Of a stretch of 38,320 nucleotides of DNA, positions 17,315 to 25,053 are shown piece after piece. How positions within the stretch are numbered: the first letter of the stretch is position 1; every line of letters starts with the position of its first letter. Made by a program: the position numbers and the translations under genes. A model generated the notes under the pieces. The model made no database searches. It was not told the origin of the DNA and saw only the letters and a program-made list of their open reading frames with translations. This DNA is from Bacillota bacterium (GTDB taxonomy: Bacteria; Bacillota; Clostridia; Lachnospirales; Lachnospiraceae): positions 1 to 38,320 of the forward strand of contig JAEYQV010000101.1 of NCBI GenBank assembly GCA_023409835.1, given 5' to 3'.

Positions 17315-18163
17315 TTATACCGCTACCGGAATCTTCTCCACCTTCGGTCCGAATTGATAGTTTCGTAATTCGAAATCCTCCACCTTGAATTCATAAAAAT
17401 CCTTTATCTCCTGATTCATCCGGAAAACCGGAGCCTCATAGGTGGGTCTCTCAATCAGCTCCTTAATAATCGGGATATGGCGGTCATAGATATGTGCATC
17501 TGCAATAACGTGAATAAGCTCGCCCACCTCATAGCCGCAGACCTGCGCCAGCATATGCAGTAGAACGGCATATTGTCCTACATTCCAGTTATTTGCCGCC
17601 AGGATGTCATTGGATCTCTGGTTTAATATCCCGTTAAGTACCAGTTTGTCGCTATCCTTCTTCTTGGTCACATTGAAGGTCATACTGTAGGCACAGGGAT
17701 ATAATCTCATGGCATGTAGGTCCTGATGCACATAGATATTCGTCATAATCCGCCTGCTGTACGGGTTATTCTTCAGGTCATAGATTACACGGTCTACCTG
17801 ATCCATCTCACCTTCCTTATAAATATGCTTTACTCCGAGCTGATAGCCATAGGCCTTCCCAATGGAGCCGTCCTCATCCGCCCAGCTGTCCCAGATATGA
17901 CTGCTTAGGTCATGAATGTTGTTCGATTTCTTCTGCCAGATCCACAACAGCTCATCAATACAGCTCTTAAACGCAAGCTTTCGTAGTGTTAACGCCGGAA
18001 ATTCCCTGGACAGATCATAACGGTTCACGACACCGAACTGCTTGATGGTATAAGCGAAGGTTCCGTCCTCCCACTTCGGCCTGACCTTCTCTCCCTCAGT
18101 ACTTGTACCGTTCTCCAGAATATCCTTGCACATCGTAATGAAAATATTATCTGCTAAGCTCAT
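17315..18163 (-). CDS. thyA: Thymidylate synthase (ThyP3 / B. subtilis ThyA subtype)
   Basis: Methylates dUMP to dTMP with methylene-tetrahydrofolate. The overall order matches ThyA: ELLWIWQ, HIWDSWADEDGSIGKAYGYQLG, SRRIMTNIY, the catalytic cysteine C157 in LYPCAYSMTF, RSNDILAANNWNVGQY and HIYDRH. The catalytic site reads PCAY rather than the PCH of E. coli-type enzymes, and the RSND segment has AANNW instead of LGxPF, so it falls with the divergent phage phi-3T / B. subtilis ThyA subtype. The 282-residue length fits that group. GGGAGGA precedes the ATG. It is followed by folA, and upstream lies the 16-bp repeat array, with no clear promoter recognised. Confidence 0.93.
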   Translation of the reverse strand: MSLADNIFITMCKDILENGTSTEGEKVRPKWEDGTFAYTIKQFGVVNRYDLSREFPALTLRKLAFKSCIDELLWIWQKKSNNIHDLSSHIWDSWADEDGSIGKAYGYQLGVKHIYKEGEMDQVDRVIYDLKNNPYSRRIMTNIYVHQDLHAMRLYPCAYSMTFNVTKKKDSDKLVLNGILNQRSNDILAANNWNVGQYAVLLHMLAQVCGYEVGELIHVIADAHIYDRHIPIIKELIERPTYEAPVFRMNQEIKDFYEFKVEDFELRNYQFGPKVEKIPVAV

Positions 18164-18251
18164 ATCATTCCTCCCGGGTATATTTAAAGCCTATCCTTTA
18201 TACTTAAGTCTTAGTTATATAAGGTTTATCTTTGAATCTTATATATTTGTA

Positions 18252-18457
18252 CCTTATTTGACTTATTCCTTATTTGTCTTATTCCTTATTTGTCTTTTAC
18301 CTTATTTGTCTTATTCCTTATTTGTCTTATTCCTTATTTGTCTTTTGCCTTATATTTATTTTACCTTATTTGTCTTTTACCTTATGTCTTGTTCCTTACT
18401 TGCTTTGTTCCTTATTTGGTTTGTATCTTATTTGTTTTGTATCTTATTTGTTTTGTT
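18252..18457. repeat. 16-bp tandem repeat array, about 13 units
   Basis: The unit is CCTTATTTGTCTTATT (plus strand), with variants ending CTTTTA, CTTTGTT and TTTGTA. Twelve units are 16 bp and one is 14 bp. It fills most of the 280-bp gap between thyA and the GGDEF-EAL gene and continues into that gene: the last unit contains the codons for the final EQNK and the TAA stop. Confidence 0.9.
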
Positions 18458-20882
18458 CCAGTATCGTTACAATATCTGCACTTACCTTGGGTTTGCAGTA
18501 CAGATAGCCCTGCATCTTGTCACATTCATGTCGAATCAGATAATCCAACTGTTCCTCTTTTTCTACTCCCTCTGCGACGATACACAGCCCCATACTTTTT
18601 CCTATCATAACGATATGTCCGGTTAAGTTTTCACCATTCCCCTCTATGATACTGTCAATAAAGGATTTATCAACCTTTAACGTATCAATCGGCAGCTGCT
18701 TCAGATAATTTAACGACGAATAACCCTTACCGAAGTCATCCAGAGCAATTCTGATCTGCATATTTCTCAGCTGCTCCAGCTTTGGTATAATGCTTTCAAA
18801 GGATTCCACCAGCATGGTTTCCGTAATTTCAAGCTCCAGATTCTGAGGGTTAATCTCCAGACTTCTTATCGTATCTGACACAATATCGCAAAAATCATTT
18901 TGTAATAGCTGAAGAATCGATATATTTACTGACATGGTCAGATTATCAAACCCTAACATATTTAATTCCTTTAAAAAAGAGCAAGCCTTCTGCAGCACCC
19001 AGGTTCCTACCGGTACGATAATGTGGGTATCCTCGGCAACTTTTATGAATTTCATCGGCGATACATTGCCCAATACCGGGTTATTCCAACGAAGCAACGC
19101 TTCCAGTCCTGTAATTCGATTACACCTTAAGTCATACTGTGGCTGATAGTGCAGGTCAAATTCGTTGTTATCCAGCGCTGTATGCAGGTACTTCTCGATA
19201 TCCGCTCTTTCCTTAAATACTTTATTCATTATGTGATCATATATCACATATCTCTTTCTTCCCAACTCTTTGGCTCGGTACATAGCAATATCAGCATACT
19301 GCAACAACTGATCCAAATTCGTGCCATGCTCAGGAAACAATACAATTCCGAAGCTTACACTGATATGAAGTACGATGTTAAGAATTTCGAATTCCTCAGT
19401 AAACCTTGATAGAACACTTTCTGCAAAGCTTTCGACATCATCTACACCTTGGACATCAGATAAGAACATGATAAATTCATCACCGCTAAGACGATAAACC
19501 TTACCCTTAAGTGAAGACAATCTCTCCCCAACCTTCATAATCAGATGATCTCCGACTGCATGCCCAAGTGTATCATTAACATATTTAAAATTATCTATAT
19601 CAAGATAAATAAATGCAGCCTTTTTATTTCCATCCATAATCAGGGACTTCGTATCTTCATATAAGGACAGTTTATTCGGAAGTCCGGTCAGAGAGTCGTA
19701 ATATGCCAGGTAGGCAAGCTTCTCATGACTTTGGGTGAGTGTTTCCTTCATTCGTTTGATTTTACTGATATTAAATATCAACACAAAGATAAAAGCCAAC
19801 AGTAATACGAATACTGCTATTACAAAGATAACAAGTATTTTATAAGCTTCAAAAAAAGAGAAGGGCTTATTGATTATCTCACTCTGTTCAGGAAGATCCC
19901 TTTCCGAAATACCGAACCGCTCCATCTGGCGATAGTCGAAAGCTGTTCGGGTGGACTTTGGATCAATAACCGGAATGTCCTCCGCTCTCTCACCTTGAAT
20001 GATTCTTAATGCCAGTTTAGCTGCACTCTCACCCTGAAGCCGTCCGCTCAGCATTGTTCCCCCGAGCGCCCCATTTCCCAGTCCAAAATCATATAAATGA
20101 TAGATCGGAACATGGCTGTTGGAGCTCAGTTCTCTGGTAACGAAATCCATATAGATCATGTTTTTGTTCACATCACTATAATATGAGGTAAGATAAATAA
20201 TACTATCCTTGTCCAACACACGTACCTGACTGATCAATTCCTCATATGACATATTATTACACGGGATAATTCTCAGCTCCGGTCTCGAGGCTTTCACCAT
20301 TTCGGTTATAATACTGCCTGTTGATAAACCGCTTTCTGTGTTGTCATAGACAAGATAAACGTTTCTCAGGTCAGGATTAATGCTTAATGCAAAATTAATT
20401 GTTTCCGTAGGGTCGATTACTTCCAGCACACCGGTTACCCTTTGCTCATGATCTATGATGTTTTCATAGCTACTCTGATTTACACCGCAGAAAACTATCG
20501 GTGCATCTGAAAAGATATCCTCTCTGTGCTTCAGCGCAAATTCTAAAGCCATATCGTCTGTCGTAATTATAGTATCAATCGTTTTGTTCTTATACTTATA
20601 TGTAAAATATTCATACAAATAATCCAGGTTTTCTTGTTCGGGATAATTCTTCCAGTCTATGTATTCTACCAGCGGTGTAACATTAATTCCGCAGTCGGAT
20701 AGAGTATGCAAAATTCCTTCACTTTCCTCCATAGACCAGACTAAACCCTGGTGATAAGAGTTAAGGATCAGAATATTGTATACTTTATTCGATTCCTCCG
20801 CAGCTGCTTTTCTAGGGATGAAGGCATAAAACAGAAGGAATAACAATACGATTGTAGCTTTTATTGATTTTGATCTTGTCAT
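18444..20882 (-). CDS. GGDEF-EAL c-di-GMP protein with periplasmic ABC-substrate-binding-like sensor, 812 aa
   Basis: Order of parts: signal/anchor helix (about residues 10-28), an extracytoplasmic domain (about 34-330) of the ABC_sub_bind type (YNILILNSYHQGLVWS, TTDDMALEFAL), a membrane helix (about 347-371), a GGDEF domain and an EAL domain. The GGDEF signature reads SGDEF (466-470) with no upstream RxxD inhibitory site. The EAL domain looks intact (EALLRW, NIS, ELEITETML, LDDFGKGYSS, KVDKSF, AEGVE), so phosphodiesterase activity is likely and cyclase activity is uncertain. The ATG at 20882 is six bases after GAGAGG and gives a proper signal sequence; the ATG at 20903 is less likely. The ligand is unknown. 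Confidence 0.9.
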   Translation of the reverse strand: MTRSKSIKATIVLLFLLFYAFIPRKAAAEESNKVYNILILNSYHQGLVWSMEESEGILHTLSDCGINVTPLVEYIDWKNYPEQENLDYLYEYFTYKYKNKTIDTIITTDDMALEFALKHREDIFSDAPIVFCGVNQSSYENIIDHEQRVTGVLEVIDPTETINFALSINPDLRNVYLVYDNTESGLSTGSIITEMVKASRPELRIIPCNNMSYEELISQVRVLDKDSIIYLTSYYSDVNKNMIYMDFVTRELSSNSHVPIYHLYDFGLGNGALGGTMLSGRLQGESAAKLALRIIQGERAEDIPVIDPKSTRTAFDYRQMERFGISERDLPEQSEIINKPFSFFEAYKILVIFVIAVFVLLLAFIFVLIFNISKIKRMKETLTQSHEKLAYLAYYDSLTGLPNKLSLYEDTKSLIMDGNKKAAFIYLDIDNFKYVNDTLGHAVGDHLIMKVGERLSSLKGKVYRLSGDEFIMFLSDVQGVDDVESFAESVLSRFTEEFEILNIVLHISVSFGIVLFPEHGTNLDQLLQYADIAMYRAKELGRKRYVIYDHIMNKVFKERADIEKYLHTALDNNEFDLHYQPQYDLRCNRITGLEALLRWNNPVLGNVSPMKFIKVAEDTHIIVPVGTWVLQKACSFLKELNMLGFDNLTMSVNISILQLLQNDFCDIVSDTIRSLEINPQNLELEITETMLVESFESIIPKLEQLRNMQIRIALDDFGKGYSSLNYLKQLPIDTLKVDKSFIDSIIEGNGENLTGHIVMIGKSMGLCIVAEGVEKEEQLDYLIRHECDKMQGYLYCKPKVSADIVTILEQNK

Positions 20883-20949
20883 GAAGCCTCTCACTTTATC
20901 CATTACGTAATACTCTGTTTATTGTAAGTTTCTATCCATATCTTTTCTT

Positions 20950-20978
20950 ATTATAACATTTGCTTAGAATTTTAACAA
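20950..20978 (-). promoter_or_regulatory. Promoter of the GGDEF-EAL gene
   Basis: Minus-strand TTGTTA (20978-20973) and a perfect TATAAT (20955-20950) are separated by 17 bp, with TG one base before the -10. Confidence 0.7.
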
Positions 20979-20983
20979 TCCAC

Positions 20984-21089
20984 ATAAATAAATGTTGCAT
21001 GCATAAATAAATGTTGCATGCATAAATCAATGTTGCATGCATAAATAAATGTTGCATGCATAAATGGTTCTATAATAAATGTTGCATGC
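20984..21089. repeat. 19-bp tandem repeat array with TGCATGCA core (array 2)
   Basis: The unit is ATAAATAAATGTTGCATGC, starting at 20984, 21003, 21022 (one change) and 21041, then after a short interruption a fifth, partial copy ending at 21089. Each junction makes TGCATGCA. The period and palindrome are the same as in array 1 (3282-3360), but the spacer sequence differs. It lies immediately upstream of the promoter of the GGDEF-EAL gene and downstream of nrdD. Confidence 0.9.
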
Positions 21090-21120
21090 AGTTACCCAAT
21101 AACCGGTATCCGCATGCAAC
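21081..21120 (-). terminator. Hairpin downstream of nrdD, possible terminator
   Basis: GTTGCATGC (21081-21089) and GCATGCAAC (21112-21120) are perfect inverted repeats with a second inner GTTA/TAAC pair. On the minus strand the stem is followed only by ATTTATTATAG, a weak T-tract, 33 bp after the nrdD stop. One arm is also the last unit of array 2. Confidence 0.5.
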
Positions 21121-21152
21121 TATATACTTTGGGAAAGCCTATTTAATTATGT

Positions 21153-23528
21153 TTACAGTAATACCATCTGTTCTTCAGCATAGCCCTTGATATTGGAGGC
21201 ATTGACGTATTTTCTGGCTACTCCGTTCTTCACTTCAATCAAGGTAGGAGCCTGCATAATACCATATTTTCTCGTCAGAACGGTATTTTCCTCTGCATCT
21301 ACAATTGTGTAGGAGAAGTCATTCAGATATTCCTTCGCCAGACGGCAATTCGGGCAGGTCTTTGTAGTGAAGAGATATAAACCGTCACCCATCAGGCTGT
21401 CTTCCTCAACCTTAAGTCCCAAAGAGCGATTCACAACACCAACCGGCATCTCTCTGGAGTTCTCTATATCGTATAGTGTTCTGTTCTTATACTCCTGAGT
21501 CTTACCCTCATTCCAGTTCTGAACCGGACGATAGTAGCCGGTAATACGGCTGTAAACCTCTGCATGCTCTCCACAGTGAGGACAGGTAAACTGTTCACCC
21601 GGAAGATATCCATGGGTCTTGCATACGGAATAAGTAGGTGACATTGTATAATAAGGAAGCTTATAATTCTCTGCAATGGTTCTTACAAGCTTAGCTGCTG
21701 CCTGCCAATCCGGAAGCTTCTCACCAAGGAAGGCATGGAATACCGTTCCGGAGGTATAAAGGGTCTGGAGCTCGTCCTGGACGTCCAGTGCTTCAAAGAT
21801 GTCTTCGGTATAGCCTACCGGCAGATGAGAGCTGTTCGTATAATAGGGGGTATCTCCCTGCTTACCGGCAGTCTTAATATCCGGATACTTCTTCCTATCA
21901 TGCTTAGCCAGACGGAAGCTGGTGGACTCTGCGGGCGTAGCTTCCAGGTTGTAGAGGTCGCCGTATTTCTCCTGATAATCAGACAGGCGTTCTCTCATAT
22001 GATTCAGGGTCTTTATCGCGAAGTTCTTCGTATCAACATTGGTCATATCCTTACCGAGCCACTTCGCATTCAGTCCAACCTCATTCATACCAATCAATCC
22101 GATCGTGGAGAAATGGTTCTCAAAGGTTCCAAGATAACGTCTGGTATACGGATACAGGCCTTCCTCTAACAGCTTTGTGATAACGTCTCTCTTTACCTTC
22201 AGAGAACGAGCAGCAATATCCATCATGCGGTCCAGACGAAGGAAGAATTCCTCCTCATCAGCAGACTGATACGCAATCCTTGGCATATTGATCGTAACTA
22301 CACCGACGGAGCCGGTGCTCTCACCGGAACCGAAGAAGCCACCTGTCTTCTTTCTTAGTTCTCTCAGGTCAAGACGTAGCCTGCAGCACATGGAACGGAC
22401 ATCACTCGGTTCCATATCGCTGTTAATATAGTTGGAGAAATACGGGGTACCGTATTTTGCGGTCATCTCAAATAACAGCCGGTTATTCTCCGTATCAGAC
22501 CAGTCAAAGTCTCTGGTAATGGAATAGGTAGGGATCGGATACTGGAAGCCTCTTCCGTTGGCATCACCTTCGATCATAATCTCAATGAAGGCCTTGTTCA
22601 CCATATCCATCTCTGTCTTACAATCCTTATACTTAAAGCTTACTTCCTTGCCGCCGATGATGCAGGGCAGCTCTGCCAGATCATTCGGTACAGTCCAGTC
22701 CAGTGTAATATTGGAAAACGGTGCCTGAGTTCCCCAACGACTCGGTGTATTGACACCGTACACAAAGGATTGGATACACTGTTTTACTTCTTTATAGGAC
22801 AGGTTGTCAATCTTAACGAAGGGAGCCAGGTAGGTGTCAAAGGAGGAGAAGGCCTGCGCACCGGCCCATTCATTCTGCATAATTCCAAGGAAGTTAACCA
22901 TCTGATTGCAAAGGGTAGACAGATGGCTTGCCGGAGATGAGGTTATCTTCCCCGGGATTCCGCCGAGCCCTTCTTTGATCAGCTGCTTTAAGGACCAGCC
23001 GGCACAATAGCCGGTCAGCATGGACAGATCGTGCAGATGGATGTCCGCATTACGATGTGCATTCGCAATCTCTTCGTCATAGATTTCAGATAACCAGTAA
23101 TTTGCTGTAATGGAGCCCGAGTTATGCAATATTAATCCGCCCACGGAATAGGTAACCGTCGAATTTTCCTTAACTCTCCAGTCCTCTTCCTTCACGTAGC
23201 TGTTTACAATTTCTTTGTAATCGAGTATCGTGGATTTCATGTTACGAATTTTTTCTCTATTTTTACGGTACAGGATGTAAGCTTTAGCAACATCGGTGTA
23301 GCCGGTCTGTTCCAAAACATTCTCTACACTATCCTGAACATCCTCAACGTGAATTAGATTGTCCTTAATCTTCTTTTGGAAATCAGATGTGACCCTCAAT
23401 GTTATTAAGCTAATGATCTCGTCAGTATAAAACTTCTCTGTAGCTTTAAACGCTTTTGTAACAGCCTCGCTGATTTTTTGCAGGGTAAACTCAGCTATCT
23501 GCCCATCTCTTTTTATAACGTTAATCAT
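21153..23528 (-). CDS. nrdD: Anaerobic (class III) ribonucleoside-triphosphate reductase with fused C-terminal redoxin domain
   Basis: Makes deoxynucleotides from NTPs without oxygen using a glycyl radical. An ATP-cone covers about residues 1-90. Likely radical-site cysteines are C175 (LTGYCAGW) and C381/C382 (RSMCCRLRL). The zinc site uses C636, H639, C649 and C652, and the glycyl radical is G664 in SRITGYYRP. Unusually the chain continues past a linker into a glutaredoxin/thioredoxin-like domain (about 717-791) with CPNC at 725-728 and a cis-proline motif QAPT, suggesting a built-in electron donor rather than formate. It is transcribed from a good promoter behind two candidate NrdR boxes. 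No nrdG activase is adjacent, so the activating enzyme must be encoded elsewhere. Confidence 0.95.
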   Translation of the reverse strand: MINVIKRDGQIAEFTLQKISEAVTKAFKATEKFYTDEIISLITLRVTSDFQKKIKDNLIHVEDVQDSVENVLEQTGYTDVAKAYILYRKNREKIRNMKSTILDYKEIVNSYVKEEDWRVKENSTVTYSVGGLILHNSGSITANYWLSEIYDEEIANAHRNADIHLHDLSMLTGYCAGWSLKQLIKEGLGGIPGKITSSPASHLSTLCNQMVNFLGIMQNEWAGAQAFSSFDTYLAPFVKIDNLSYKEVKQCIQSFVYGVNTPSRWGTQAPFSNITLDWTVPNDLAELPCIIGGKEVSFKYKDCKTEMDMVNKAFIEIMIEGDANGRGFQYPIPTYSITRDFDWSDTENNRLLFEMTAKYGTPYFSNYINSDMEPSDVRSMCCRLRLDLRELRKKTGGFFGSGESTGSVGVVTINMPRIAYQSADEEEFFLRLDRMMDIAARSLKVKRDVITKLLEEGLYPYTRRYLGTFENHFSTIGLIGMNEVGLNAKWLGKDMTNVDTKNFAIKTLNHMRERLSDYQEKYGDLYNLEATPAESTSFRLAKHDRKKYPDIKTAGKQGDTPYYTNSSHLPVGYTEDIFEALDVQDELQTLYTSGTVFHAFLGEKLPDWQAAAKLVRTIAENYKLPYYTMSPTYSVCKTHGYLPGEQFTCPHCGEHAEVYSRITGYYRPVQNWNEGKTQEYKNRTLYDIENSREMPVGVVNRSLGLKVEEDSLMGDGLYLFTTKTCPNCRLAKEYLNDFSYTIVDAEENTVLTRKYGIMQAPTLIEVKNGVARKYVNASNIKGYAEEQMVLL

Positions 23529-23592
23529 ATGTAACTGTCTCCCTTCCCGCTCTCTAAAAGTAGAGATTATGCTTGCATAACTTTATGTTTCA

Positions 23593-23621
23593 ATAATACC
23601 AGATTATGTATGGATAGTCAA
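23593..23621 (-). promoter_or_regulatory. Promoter of nrdD
   Basis: Minus-strand TTGACT (23621-23616) and TATTAT (23598-23593) are separated by 17 bp, with TG before the -10. Confidence 0.75.
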
Positions 23622-23628
23622 TACAAAA

Positions 23629-23644
23629 ATACTAGATATATGAA
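23629..23644. promoter_or_regulatory. Candidate NrdR box, promoter-proximal
   Basis: ATACTAGATATATGAA is a weaker match to the NrdR consensus (ACACWATATATWGTGT) but contains the same TATATCTAGTAT core, inverted, as the distal box. The two boxes are 31 bp apart start to start, the helical spacing usual for paired NrdR boxes. Confidence 0.5.
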
Positions 23645-23659
23645 GTTTTTTTATAACTT

Positions 23660-23675
23660 ACACTATATCTAGTAT
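23660..23675. promoter_or_regulatory. Candidate NrdR box, distal
   Basis: ACACTATATCTAGTAT agrees with the NrdR box consensus at 14 of 16 positions by eye. It lies upstream of the nrdD promoter with its partner 31 bp away. NrdR represses ribonucleotide reductase genes when dATP is abundant. Confidence 0.65.
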
Positions 23676-23754
23676 TTAAATTAGTCATTAATACCTATTA
23701 AGATTCCATCTTGAATTGCCGATGAAGCCCATAAAACAGGAAATTTTCCACCCT

Positions 23755-24999
23755 TTACAGGCTTAGAAAAATGTCCTTTGGGATATACGCCTTGACATAA
23801 ATTCCTTCCTGACGATACTCCTCTTCTAATAGCTGTCCATATTTTCGTACCGCCTGAATTTTACCGGCATCATTGTAGGAAAATATCTTCTCAATCAATA
23901 TTTTTTGTTCCTTTAGTACCTTCTCTATGATTTCAAGCAGCTTATCAATATCCTGACCTGTTCTCGCCGAGATCTTTACCGTATAATCCGCTTTAAAATC
24001 CTTCATGATCAGATCAGCATTTACCTTATCCTGCTTATTAAAGGCCGTGATGATTACCTTATCCTGTATCCCCAGCTTAGTCAGAGTATCATAAACGATA
24101 TGCATCTGTTTGTAGGCGTCCGGATTGGAGCTGTCTACAACATGGAGGATTATATCGGCATATTTTGCTTCCTCTAAGGTACTGCGGAAGGAATCTACCA
24201 GATGGTGCGGCAGCTTTCGTATAAATCCTACTGTATCTGTGAACAGCAGCTGCTGTCCGCTCTCCAGGGTATAATTCCTGGTCGTAGGATCCAGAGTAGC
24301 AAATAGCTTATCCTCCTCCAGTACTCCCGCATTGGTCAGATGATTCAACAATGTGGATTTACCTGCATTTGTGTAACCAACAATGGCAACGACCGGAATT
24401 TTACTCTTACTTCTAAGGCTTCTGGCTGTCTCTCTGTTCTTTTTCACATCCTGAAGCTCCTGGTTCAGGATAGTGATTCGATCTTTAATCAGCCGACGAT
24501 CCATCTCCAGCTTCTTTTCACCGGGACCCCTGGTGCCGATTCCACCGCCGAGTCTGGAGAGCGAATTCCTTAGACCGATCAGTCTGGAGGAACGGTATTT
24601 TAACTGGGCCATCTCAACCTGGATCTTACCTTCTCTGGTAGAAGCCCTCTTGGCAAAGATGTCAAGAATCAGGACCGTCCGATCCAATACCTTCATCTGG
24701 ACGGCCTCCTCCAGATTCTTAAGCTGAGCTGGTGTCAGCTCGTCATCACAGATAATGCCGGTCGCATCATTCTCGAAGGCCATTCCCCGCACTTCCTCCA
24801 TCTTCCCCCTACCAATATAGGTTCCGGGATGGATACTCTCTCTATTCTGGATGACCTTTCCGACCACCACAGCCCCTGCGGTATCGCATAGCTCCTCCAG
24901 TTCATCCAGAGACTGAGCCGTATCATCATTATCAGTAACAGCCACTCCCACCAATATAAAGCGTTCCTGCTGCTCCTTAATCTCATATAGTTCCGACAT
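23755..24999 (-). CDS. hflX: GTPase HflX
   Basis: HflX is a ribosome-associated GTPase linked to splitting or rescue of stalled ribosomes under stress. The N-terminal domain has GKVIQNRESIHPGTYIGRGK and DELTPAQLKNLE. A basic helical linker SRLGGGIGTRGPGEKKLE precedes the G domain with G1 VGYTNAGKST, LFATLDPTTR, G3 DTVGFIRKLPHHLVDSFRSTLEE and G4 NKQD. Length (414 residues) is normal. GAGGG lies five to six bases before the ATG. It is 54 bp downstream of the TPR lipoprotein gene and probably cotranscribed with it. hflX is not beside hfq here. Confidence 0.95.
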   Translation of the reverse strand: MSELYEIKEQQERFILVGVAVTDNDDTAQSLDELEELCDTAGAVVVGKVIQNRESIHPGTYIGRGKMEEVRGMAFENDATGIICDDELTPAQLKNLEEAVQMKVLDRTVLILDIFAKRASTREGKIQVEMAQLKYRSSRLIGLRNSLSRLGGGIGTRGPGEKKLEMDRRLIKDRITILNQELQDVKKNRETARSLRSKSKIPVVAIVGYTNAGKSTLLNHLTNAGVLEEDKLFATLDPTTRNYTLESGQQLLFTDTVGFIRKLPHHLVDSFRSTLEEAKYADIILHVVDSSNPDAYKQMHIVYDTLTKLGIQDKVIITAFNKQDKVNADLIMKDFKADYTVKISARTGQDIDKLLEIIEKVLKEQKILIEKIFSYNDAGKIQAVRKYGQLLEEEYRQEGIYVKAYIPKDIFLSL

Positions 25000-25053
25000 A
25001 GATTCCCTCTCTTACATTAAGTACTATCACATACTATCTTCTATATAATATAA

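Noticed and set aside
18126..18626. Three overlapping plus-strand ORFs of 77-166 codons rich in leucine, phenylalanine and tyrosine
   Set aside because: They are open only because the 16-bp repeat has no stop codons on that strand; its length is not a multiple of three, so all three frames read as similar hydrophobic peptides. They also run into the opposite strand of the GGDEF-EAL gene.
20984..21120. Possible CRISPR array
   Set aside because: Units are contiguous 19-bp tandem repeats without unique spacers, and no cas genes are nearby.
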